Source: Sphingomonas sp. PAMC 26605
GTDB lineage: Bacteria > Pseudomonadota > Alphaproteobacteria > Sphingomonadales > Sphingomonadaceae
NCBI RefSeq assembly: GCF_000241485.1
Contig: NZ_JH584241.1
Span: 2,717,661-2,781,660, forward strand
DNA: 64,000 nucleotides
Direction of reading: 5' to 3'
Made by a program: the position numbers and the translations under genes. Below the pieces are notes generated by a model. The model saw only the letters and a program-made list of their open reading frames with translations. It did no database searches and had not been told where the DNA came from. Below, one piece after another: positions 28,475 to 34,989 of this stretch (positions are counted from its first letter, which is position 1; every line of letters starts with the position of its first letter).

Positions 28475-28750
28475 TCAGTTCCTCCGTGCTGGATCGTAAG
28501 GGGTGGGCGAAGGCTCGGCGAGCGGCAGGCTGACGCGCCATTCGGGATGATCGGCGGCGATGATCCGCTCGACCGTGCCGAGGCGCTCCTCGAGCCGGCG
28601 GGCGAGCGAGTAGAGCTCGTCGAGCAGCTTCTCGTCTTCGTTGGTGATCTTGGGCGCCTGCCGCCACTTGGTGATGTAGTGCAGGATGATCCAAGGCATT
28701 CCGATGAAGATCGCGGGGATGACGACGATCGGGACCAAGACGTCCTCCAT
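28475..28750 (-). CDS. pspB: Phage shock protein B
   Basis: A 91-aa protein with an N-terminal transmembrane helix (VLVPIVVIPAIFIGMPWIILHY) and a cytoplasmic coiled coil (DELYSLARRLEERLGTVERII). This is the classical PspB layout, and position between pspA and pspC confirms it. It starts one base after the pspA stop. Confidence 0.92.
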   Translation of the reverse strand: MEDVLVPIVVIPAIFIGMPWIILHYITKWRQAPKITNEDEKLLDELYSLARRLEERLGTVERIIAADHPEWRVSLPLAEPSPTPYDPARRN

Positions 28751-28751
28751 C

Positions 28752-29432
28752 TCAGCTGTCCCCGCCAGTGCTCGGGCCGACGCGGGCCTTCATCGCGGCG
28801 AGCTCGGCCTCGACCTTCTCGGCCGACTTGAGTTCGGCGATTTCCTCGTCGAGCGTCTTGGGCGGGGCGCCGAAGCCGGCGACCTCGGCGCGGCCTTCGG
28901 CCATATCGACGCGGCGCTCCATGATCTCGAAGCGGCTGAACGCGTCCTGCATCTTGGGACCGGCGTAGAGGTCGCGCAGCTTGAAGCGGTTCTGCGCGCT
29001 CTCGAGCCGCGTCGCGATCGAGTTCTGGCGCGTGCGCGCTTCGCGCAGCTTGCCGGTGAGCTTGGCGATGTCCTCTTCCGAACCGCGCAGGGCGTCGTCG
29101 AGCACGGCGATCTCGCCGCTCAACTGCTCGGCCATGTCGGCGGCCTTCTGCTTTTCGACCAGAGCGGCCTTGGCGAGGTCCTCGCGGCCCTTCGACAGCG
29201 CGAGCTCGGCCTTTTCGGTCCAGCTCTCCTGCAGGCTGCCAAGCTTGCCGATGTGGCGGCGCATTTCCTTCTGGTCGGCGATCGTACGCGCGGCGGAGGC
29301 GCGGACCTCGACCAGCGTTTCCTCCATCTCGAGGATGATCATGCGGATCATCTTCGCGGGGTCTTCGGCCTTGTCGAGCAGATCGGTGAAATTAGCGGCG
29401 ACGATGTCGCGGGTTCGGCTGAAGATGCCCAT
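28752..29432 (-). CDS. pspA: Phage shock protein A (PspA/IM30 family)
   Basis: A 226-aa, almost wholly helical peripheral membrane protein of the ESCRT-III-like PspA/Vipp1 family. It restrains PspF in unstressed cells and supports damaged membranes under stress. The N-terminus MGIFSRTRDIVAANFTDLLD is the amphipathic membrane-binding helix, and long coiled coils follow (EEDIAKLTGKLREARTRQNS; FSRFEIMERRVDMAEGRAE). It is the second gene after the sigma-54 promoter. Confidence 0.95.
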   Translation of the reverse strand: MGIFSRTRDIVAANFTDLLDKAEDPAKMIRMIILEMEETLVEVRASAARTIADQKEMRRHIGKLGSLQESWTEKAELALSKGREDLAKAALVEKQKAADMAEQLSGEIAVLDDALRGSEEDIAKLTGKLREARTRQNSIATRLESAQNRFKLRDLYAGPKMQDAFSRFEIMERRVDMAEGRAEVAGFGAPPKTLDEEIAELKSAEKVEAELAAMKARVGPSTGGDS

Positions 29433-29512
29433 GGTGTTACTCCTTCGGGGGGTACGCGGTCGTTTACGAAAAGTGTGCCGCGGCGGGAGTGGGGCCCCCG
29501 CCGCGGATCGCC

Positions 29513-29662
29513 TCACCCGTGGGGCTGGGCGGCGATCTGGTACGGCGCGGCGCTCGCCTGACCGACGGTGCCGACCAGCGCGACCGACCCGATCAGCATG
29601 GTGGCGACGAGGGCGACGGCGATCTGGGCGAGCGAGCTGCGTGATTTGTATTCGGTGGTCAT
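29513..29662 (-). CDS. Short membrane/exported peptide heading the psp operon
   Basis: A 49-aa protein, MTTEYKSRSSLAQ, then a hydrophobic stretch (IAVALVATMLIGSVALVGTVG) and an end QASAAPYQIAAQPHG with a possible signal-peptidase site after ASA. If cleaved, only about 10 residues would be released. It more likely stays as a single-pass membrane peptide. It is the first reading frame after the sigma-54 promoter, about 42 bases downstream of the expected start of transcription. Confidence 0.7.
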   Translation of the reverse strand: MTTEYKSRSSLAQIAVALVATMLIGSVALVGTVGQASAAPYQIAAQPHG

Positions 29663-29715
29663 GGCGGGTCTCCTTGGCGGAACAACGGTGCCCGGTGGGG
29701 CGATGCCAAGAGCTC

Positions 29716-29731
29716 TGCAGGGAGCGTGCCA
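29716..29731 (-). promoter_or_regulatory. Sigma-54 promoter of the psp operon
   Basis: Read on the minus strand the site is TGGCACG-CTCC-CTGCA, against the sigma-54 consensus TGGCACG-N4-TTGCW (one mismatch, GG and GC at -24/-12 intact). It points at the 49-aa gene and pspA and lies beside the divergent enhancer-binding gene pspF. Confidence 0.88.
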
Positions 29732-29785
29732 GTTTTCGAAATGGCGGATTTGCGCCGTTCCTAGTGTGGTATAAGAAAAACACAC

Positions 29786-29822
29786 TTGCCAAGGCTTGGG
29801 ATTTTACGCCAAGCGTTGGCAA
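29786..29822. promoter_or_regulatory. Inverted repeat, probable PspF upstream activating site
   Basis: Arms TTGCCAAGGCTTGG and CCAAGCGTTGGCAA are complementary at 13 of 14 positions around a 9-base spacer. It sits 55-90 bases upstream of the sigma-54 promoter, a normal enhancer distance. Its right arm runs into the pspF start codon (A at 29822), so PspF binding here should also repress pspF. A second smaller repeat AGTGTG...CACACT (29763-29786) adjoins it. Confidence 0.7.
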
Positions 29823-30868
29823 TGGAACGAACGACCCAGGTGATCGGCCATTCGGGCGCGTTTCTCGATGCGCTCGAACTCGCCAGCCGCGCGGCGGCGC
29901 TCGACCGGCCGGTGCTCGTCATCGGCGAGCGCGGGACGGGCAAGGAACTCGTCGCCGAGCGTCTGCATCGCCTCTCCCCGCGCTGGGATCAGCCGCTCGT
30001 CATCATGAACTGCGCGGCTTTGCCCGAGACGCTGATCGAGGCCGAACTGTTCGGTCACGAAGCCGGCGCGTTCACCGGCGCCACCAAGGCGCGGGCAGGG
30101 CGGTTCGAGGAGGCGCATCGCGGCACGCTGTTCCTCGACGAGCTGGGCACGCTGTCGATGGCGGCGCAGGATCGGCTGCTGCGCGCGGTCGAATATGGCG
30201 AGGTGACGCGGATCGGCTCGTCGCGGCCGATGCGCGTCGATGTCCGCATCGTCGCGGCGACCAACGAGCATTTGCCCGACAAGGTCGCGCGGCACCAGTT
30301 CCGCGCCGATCTGCTCGATCGATTGAGTTTCGAGGTCGTGACGCTGCCGCCGATGCGCGCGCGGATCGACGACATCCTGCTGCTCGCCGAGCATTTCGGG
30401 CGGCGCATGGCCTCCGAGCTGGGTCGCGACAGCTGGCCGGGCTTCACCAAGCTGGCCGAAGCGGCGCTGGTCGCCTACCCATGGCCGGGCAACGTGCGCG
30501 AACTGCGCAACGTCGTCGAGCGCGCGGTGTATCGCTGGGATCTCGACGGGCCGATCGACGCGATCCAGTTCGATCCGTTCCACTCGCCGCACCGGCCCGC
30601 GACTGCGCAACCGCTTCCCGCGGCGAGCCCCGCCGCGCCCGCGGCTCCGGCTGCCGCGCCGCCCGCACCGGCGCCGGCCGATCTGCCGATGGACTACAAG
30701 TCGCGGCTCGCGCGTTTCGAGTGCGAGATGCTGCAGGCGGCAATGGCGGAAAACCGCTTCAATCAGCGCGCTACCGCCGAGGCGCTGGGGCTCAGCTACG
30801 ACCAGTTGCGCCACGCTTTGAAGCGGCACGGCTTGATTTCCGGTGCCGCGACGGAATCGGTTGCGTAA
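29822..30868 (+). CDS. pspF: psp operon transcriptional activator PspF
   Basis: A 348-aa sigma-54 enhancer-binding protein without a receiver domain, as expected for PspF, which PspA inhibits directly. The AAA+ domain has Walker A GERGTGKE, the sigma-54 contact loop GAFTGA, Walker B LFLDELGT, and PWPGNVRELRNVVERA. An Ala/Pro-rich linker (about residues 260-290) joins a Fis-type helix-turn-helix (QRATAEALGLSYDQLRHALK). The ATG at 29822 lacks a clear ribosome binding site. An in-frame TTG at 29786 adds 12 residues. Confidence 0.93.
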   Translation: MERTTQVIGHSGAFLDALELASRAAALDRPVLVIGERGTGKELVAERLHRLSPRWDQPLVIMNCAALPETLIEAELFGHEAGAFTGATKARAGRFEEAHRGTLFLDELGTLSMAAQDRLLRAVEYGEVTRIGSSRPMRVDVRIVAATNEHLPDKVARHQFRADLLDRLSFEVVTLPPMRARIDDILLLAEHFGRRMASELGRDSWPGFTKLAEAALVAYPWPGNVRELRNVVERAVYRWDLDGPIDAIQFDPFHSPHRPATAQPLPAASPAAPAAPAAAPPAPAPADLPMDYKSRLARFECEMLQAAMAENRFNQRATAEALGLSYDQLRHALKRHGLISGAATESVA

Positions 30869-30932
30869 CGAGCCGGCCGGACCCATTTGCCGGGCCTGAC
30901 GTTTGCGTCTCGAGCTCTAAAGGAGAAGACCC

Positions 30933-31538
30933 ATGGCTTTCGAACTTCCCCCGCTGCCTTATGCCTATGACGCGCTGGAGCCGACGATCTCGAAGGAGAC
31001 GATGACCTTCCATCACGACAAGCATCACGCGGCCTACACCGCCAAGCTCAACGAAGGCGTCGCGGCCGACCCCAAGCTCGAGGGCAAGACGATCGAGGAG
31101 ATCCTCGGCATGATCTCGACGCTGCCGCCGCTGGTGCGCAACAATGGCGGCGGTTTCTGGAACCACGACTTCTTCTGGAAGATCATGGCGCCGGCCGGTT
31201 CGACCCAGCCTTCGGGTGCGCTCGCCGAGGCGATCACCGCGTATGGCGGCCTCGACAAGCTCAAGGACGATTTCAACACCAAGGGTGCGGGCCAGTTCGG
31301 TTCGGGCTGGGCGTGGGTGATCAAGGACGAAAGCGGCGCGCTCAAGGTCGTGTCGACGCCGAATCAGGACAATCCGCTGATGGACGACGCCAAGGACAAG
31401 GGCACGCCGATCCTCGGCAACGACGTGTGGGAACACGCTTACTATCTGACCTACATGAACGATCGCCCCGGCTATCTGAAGGCGTGGTGGAACGTCGTGA
31501 ACTGGGACGAGGCCGGCAAGCGGTTCGACGCGGCCTAA
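30933..31538 (+). CDS. sod: Superoxide dismutase (Fe/Mn family)
   Basis: A 201-aa cytoplasmic enzyme converting superoxide to peroxide and oxygen. Metal ligands are His in TFHHDKHHAAY, His in GGGFWNHDFFW, and Asp/His in DVWEHAYYLTY. The second-shell residues (GGGFWNH rather than AAQxWNH; Gln in GAGQFGSGWAWV) resemble the Mn/cambialistic arrangement more than classical SodB, so metal choice is uncertain. AGGAGA at 30921 precedes the ATG. Confidence 0.95.
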   Translation: MAFELPPLPYAYDALEPTISKETMTFHHDKHHAAYTAKLNEGVAADPKLEGKTIEEILGMISTLPPLVRNNGGGFWNHDFFWKIMAPAGSTQPSGALAEAITAYGGLDKLKDDFNTKGAGQFGSGWAWVIKDESGALKVVSTPNQDNPLMDDAKDKGTPILGNDVWEHAYYLTYMNDRPGYLKAWWNVVNWDEAGKRFDAA

Positions 31539-31566
31539 GGCACTGAAAAGGAGCGGAGGCCGTTAC

Positions 31567-31699
31567 GATTGCGTTTTACGCAGTTGGTAGCGCAATCATT
31601 GCAATTGCTAAAAGATCTGCTGCACTGCACAAAGACTGTGCCTTTCAGGCATCCTCTCCTAAAACTTTCACGGCCGGTCGAAAGACCGGCCTTTTTTTT
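31567..31699 (+). ncRNA. Candidate structured small RNA or processed 3' UTR downstream of sod
   Basis: The stretch between the sod stop and its terminator is richer in A/T than its surroundings and holds successive hairpins. These are GATTGCG (31567-31573) with CGCAATC (31591-31597), GCACA with TGTGC around AAGAC (31627-31641), and an alternative TGCCT/AGGCA. It ends with a strong intrinsic terminator. Between the hairpins and terminator is an unpaired ATCCTCTCCTAAAAC, complementary to AGGAG-type Shine-Dalgarno sequences. No convincing promoter is visible, so it may be released from the sod mRNA. Confidence 0.35.
31672..31699 (+). terminator. Intrinsic terminator downstream of sod
   Basis: Perfect 8-bp stem GGCCGGTC/GACCGGCC with a GAAA tetraloop followed by eight T. 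The strongest terminator in the window. Confidence 0.95.
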
Positions 31700-31914
31700 G
31701 GTCCCGCGCCTGATATAGCCGAATCGCTGTCGTAGCGCCGGATCATAAAAGAAACGATGGAAGAGGTTGGCCGCCGGTAAGACCGGCAACGGCGACACGA
31801 TCGTGCGGGGGATCGAGCCGGGGGCTCTCCCCCGCGATTTGCAGGTATCCGCCTGAGTATCCACGTCATCGCAACAAGCGCGGGGTGACGGTCAGCTCGC
31901 TTGGTCGACGCGGA
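31700..31914. other. Non-coding gap between the sod terminator and ispZ
   Basis: No convincing gene is seen here. It holds a hairpin GCGGGGG...CCCCCGC near 31806-31835 that could end the leftward mtaB-ftsY-ispZ transcript, although no T tract follows it. A short leftward reading frame crosses the gap but runs through the sod terminator and shows no recognisable protein. Confidence 0.5.
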
Positions 31915-32529
31915 TCACTCCTGCGGCGGGACCGGCGGCTCGTCCTGCGTGCTGAAACCGTGCTTCATCAGCATCGGCACGTTGGCGAAGGCGAAAATCA
32001 GCGTCAGCGGGATCACGCCCCACAGCTTGAAGCCGAGCCAGAAGGCATAGCTGAATTCGTGCCGGACGACCTCGTTGAGCACCGCGAGGAAGGCGAAGAA
32101 TACCGCCCAGTTGATCGTCAGCTTGCGCCAGCCGGTCTCGTTGAGGCCGGGATAGGCCGCTTCGAGGAACAGGCTGAGCAGCGGCCGGCCGGTGACGAGG
32201 CCGAACACCAGGATCGCCGACAGCATCGCATAGATCACCGTCGGCTTGATCTGGATGAATTCCTTGTTGTGGAAATAGAGCGTCAGCCCGCCGAACACGA
32301 GCACCAGCGTCCCGGTCAGCCACAGCATCGGCGAGATCCGGCCCGTGCGGACCAGCGCGTAGATCATCGCCGCGATGCTCGCGATCATGAACGCGGCCGT
32401 CCCCGCTATCACTTTGACTATGTCGAGACCGGGCGTGAGGAAATTGACAAGGAAGAAGACCACGATCGGCCCGATGTCGATCGCCAGGCGCTGGCCCGCG
32501 CCGAGCGGCTGCTTGGTGGTGGAGGTCAT
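31915..32529 (-). CDS. ispZ: Inner membrane-spanning protein YciB/IspZ (septation protein A family)
   Basis: A 204-aa protein with five or six transmembrane helices. The family signature includes IDIGPIVVFFLVNF, RDxxxKPT-like FIQIKPTVIYAML, and NETGWRKLTINWAVFFAFLAVLNE. The family is linked to septation and envelope maintenance, but its biochemistry is unsettled. The start overlaps the ftsY stop by 4 bases (ATGA). Confidence 0.92.
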   Translation of the reverse strand: MTSTTKQPLGAGQRLAIDIGPIVVFFLVNFLTPGLDIVKVIAGTAAFMIASIAAMIYALVRTGRISPMLWLTGTLVLVFGGLTLYFHNKEFIQIKPTVIYAMLSAILVFGLVTGRPLLSLFLEAAYPGLNETGWRKLTINWAVFFAFLAVLNEVVRHEFSYAFWLGFKLWGVIPLTLIFAFANVPMLMKHGFSTQDEPPVPPQE

Positions 32530-33455
32530 TTGCGGACCCCTTCCACGCCGGCGATGATCCGTGCAACCTCGTTTGCGTCGAACGGGCGCAGATCGCCCAT
32601 CCCCTCGCCGACGCCGATCGCGTGGATCGGCAGGCCGTATTGCTCGGCCGCCGCGACGAGCACGCCGCCGCGCGCGGTGCCGTCGAGCTTGGTCATGACG
32701 AGGCCGGTGACGCCGGCGTCCTTCTTGAACACCTCGATCTGGCTGAGCGCGTTCTGGCCCGTCGTCGCGTCGAGCACGAGCAGGACGTCGTGCGGCGAAT
32801 CGACGTTGAGCCGGCCGAGCACGCGGCGGATCTTCGACAGTTCGTCCATCAGCTCGCGCTTGTTCTGGAGGCGGCCGGCGGTGTCGACGATCAGCACGTC
32901 GATCCCGGTCGCGGTCGCCTGCTTGACCGCTTCGTAGACGATCCCCGCGGCGTCGCCGCCTTCCTTGCCGCTGATGATCGGAACGCCGGCGCGCTCGGCC
33001 CAGGTCGCGAGCTGGCCGATCGCAGCGGCACGGAACGTGTCGCCCGCCGCCAGCATCACGCCGTAATCCTGCTCCTTCAGCAGATGCGCGAGCTTGGCGA
33101 TCGTCGTCGTCTTGCCCGAGCCGTTGACACCGATCACCAGGATGACGTGCGGGCGCGGGAAGCCGGTGATCTCGAGCGGCTTGGCGACGGTATCGAGCAC
33201 CTTCTCGATCTCCTCGGCGACGACCAGGCGGATGCCGAGATCCTCCATGTCGCGTTCGAACACCCCGGTCGAGAGGCGATGACGGATCCGCGCGGCGGTC
33301 TGCGGGCCGAGGTCGGAGGCGATCAGCGCCTCCTCGATTTCGTCGAGCGTCGCCTGGTCGAGCGGACCGGTGCCGAGCCCGGCGAGATTGCCGAGCAGCC
33401 GGTCGGAGGTGCGCTTGAACCCGCCAAGGAGTTTTTCGTGCCAGGTGGGGGTCAT
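32526..33455 (-). CDS. ftsY: Signal recognition particle receptor FtsY
   Basis: A 309-aa SRP receptor GTPase that docks Ffh-ribosome complexes at the membrane. The NG domain is intact: N-domain helices, then GVNGSGKTTTIAKLA, the insertion-box region GDTFRAAAIGQL, VDTAGRLQNK, and TKLDGTARGG. The long acidic A domain of enterobacterial FtsY is absent, which is usual in alphaproteobacteria. Both ends overlap neighbours by 4 bases (mtaB upstream, ispZ downstream). Confidence 0.96.
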   Translation of the reverse strand: MTPTWHEKLLGGFKRTSDRLLGNLAGLGTGPLDQATLDEIEEALIASDLGPQTAARIRHRLSTGVFERDMEDLGIRLVVAEEIEKVLDTVAKPLEITGFPRPHVILVIGVNGSGKTTTIAKLAHLLKEQDYGVMLAAGDTFRAAAIGQLATWAERAGVPIISGKEGGDAAGIVYEAVKQATATGIDVLIVDTAGRLQNKRELMDELSKIRRVLGRLNVDSPHDVLLVLDATTGQNALSQIEVFKKDAGVTGLVMTKLDGTARGGVLVAAAEQYGLPIHAIGVGEGMGDLRPFDANEVARIIAGVEGVRK

Positions 33456-34813
33456 GCGGGGATTCCGGTTGATTGATGCTTCCCCGGCGAAGGCCGGGGC
33501 CCAGGAGAAACGGCGGTAGTGGGCGAGTGCTGCGCGTCGCTAGGAACGTCCCGCGACTGGGCCCCGGCCTTCGCCGGGGGGGCAGCGAGGGGAATGGCGC
33601 GGAGCGTCCTGCCGTCGGTGTCGACGATGCGGAGTTTTTGCACCGTCCCGACGGCTTGCGGATCGAAGCGGATTTCGGCGAAATTTCCAGAGTGCCCGCG
33701 GTCACCCGGCCGTTCGACCAGCACGTCCTGCGTTGTGCCGACCAGCCCGCCGAGCCACGCTGCCTTGCGCCGCGCGCCAGCCACGCGCAGCAGCGCCGCG
33801 CGCGCCTTGCGGACCGGTACGGGCACTGCCGGCATCCGCGCGGCGGGCGTGCCGTCGCGCTCCGAATAGGGGAAGATATGCGCGTGGACCACGTCGCAAT
33901 CGTCGATCAGCGCGAGCGTGTCGGCGAACATCGCGTCATCCTCGGTCGGGAAGCCCGCGATCAGATCGGCGCCGATCGCAATCTCCGCGCGGGCCGCCTT
34001 GAGCCGCTCGACCAAAGCGACGCTTTCACCACGCGAATGGCGGCGCTTCATGCGCTTGAGGATCAGGTCGTTGCCTGCCTGCAGCGACAGATGGACGTGC
34101 GGCATCACCCGCGGCTCCTGCGTCAGCAGCGCGAACAGGCGATCGTCGATCTCGATCCCGTCGAGTGACGACAGCCGCAGCCGCTCGAGCGCCGGCACAT
34201 GCCGGAGGATCCGCTCGACCAGCAGCCCAAGGCTCGGCGCGCCGGGCAGATCGGGACCGTAGCTGGTGAGATCGACCCCGGTCAGCACGATCTCGCGGTG
34301 GCCGGCATCGACGAGACCCGCGATCCGCTCGATCACCGCGCCCGCGGGCACCGAGCGGCTGTTGCCGCGGCCGTACGGGATCACGCAGAAGGTGCAGCGA
34401 TGGTCGCAGCCATTCTGTACCTCGACGAACGCGCGGGCGTGCGCGGCGAAGGCTGGGGCCAAGTGCGGCGCGGTGTCGCGAACGCGCAGTATGTCGCCGA
34501 CGATGACGGGGTCGGACGCTTCCCAGGCGTGCGACGTCAGTTTCTCGGCATTGCCGAGCACGCGGTCGACCTCGGGCATCGCGGCGAAGCTCGCCGGGTC
34601 GATCTGCGCCGCGCACCCGGTCACCACCAGTTGCGCCGAGGGCCGCTCGGCGCGCGCGCGGCGGATCGCCTTGCGCGTCTCGGCGACGGCGCCGTTGGTG
34701 ACCGCGCAGCTGTTGACGACGACCAGGTCGCGCCCGCCGACGAGCGCGCGGATCGCCTCGCTTTCGGCGATGTTGAGGCGGCAGCCGAGGGAGATGATCT
34801 GTGGGACGGGCAT
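33452..34813 (-). CDS. mtaB: tRNA t6A37 methylthiotransferase MtaB
   Basis: A 453-aa radical-SAM enzyme that converts t6A37 to ms2t6A in tRNA. The N-terminal UPF0004 domain has cluster Cys in LGCRLNIAES, VNSCAVTN and VTGCAAQIDP. The radical-SAM motif is CDHRCTFC. The conserved region ends near TLRAIPLAA (about 408). The last ~40 residues come from a palindromic repeat (33482-33579, residues about 411-444), giving a Pro/Gly/Ser-rich tail that replaces the usual end. It overlaps ftsY by 4 bases. Confidence 0.93.
   Translation of the reverse strand: MPVPQIISLGCRLNIAESEAIRALVGGRDLVVVNSCAVTNGAVAETRKAIRRARAERPSAQLVVTGCAAQIDPASFAAMPEVDRVLGNAEKLTSHAWEASDPVIVGDILRVRDTAPHLAPAFAAHARAFVEVQNGCDHRCTFCVIPYGRGNSRSVPAGAVIERIAGLVDAGHREIVLTGVDLTSYGPDLPGAPSLGLLVERILRHVPALERLRLSSLDGIEIDDRLFALLTQEPRVMPHVHLSLQAGNDLILKRMKRRHSRGESVALVERLKAARAEIAIGADLIAGFPTEDDAMFADTLALIDDCDVVHAHIFPYSERDGTPAARMPAVPVPVRKARAALLRVAGARRKAAWLGGLVGTTQDVLVERPGDRGHSGNFAEIRFDPQAVGTVQKLRIVDTDGRTLRAIPLAAPPAKAGAQSRDVPSDAQHSPTTAVSPGPRPSPGKHQSTGIPA
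33482..33579. repeat. Palindromic repeat forming the 3' end of mtaB (copy 5)
   Basis: Perfect complementary 23-base arms at 33482-33504 and 33557-33579, identical to the arms of the repeat at 13618-13716, with a different 52-base centre. It lies within the mtaB reading frame, which continues through it and stops 30 bases beyond. Confidence 0.9.
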
Positions 34814-34894
34814 GAGTTGCGCGATCTAGGGGGCGTGGGGTGGTAAGTCCATGGATCGCGCGCCGCCGCGGCGGAAGGGACGGCGCACGACTCG

Positions 34895-34986
34895 CGTCGC
34901 CCCGGCGAAGGCCGGGGCCGCTGGGTTGGACGCGGAGCGGTCGCTGCGCGCTCGACCTAGCGGCCCCGGCCTGCGCCGGGGCGACG
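34895..34986. repeat. Palindromic intergenic repeat (copy 6)
   Basis: CGTCGCCCCGGCGAAGGCCG on the left is mirrored by CGGCCTGCGCCGGGGCGACG on the right. It shares the CCCCGGCGAAGGCCGGGG core with copies 3 and 5. It lies between the mtaB start and the end of the GGDEF-EAL gene, both leftward. Confidence 0.8.
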
Positions 34987-34989
34987 GGG

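Noticed and set aside
31535-31864. Leftward small frame across the sod 3' region
   Set aside because: It passes through a strong terminator hairpin, has no ribosome binding site and resembles no protein.
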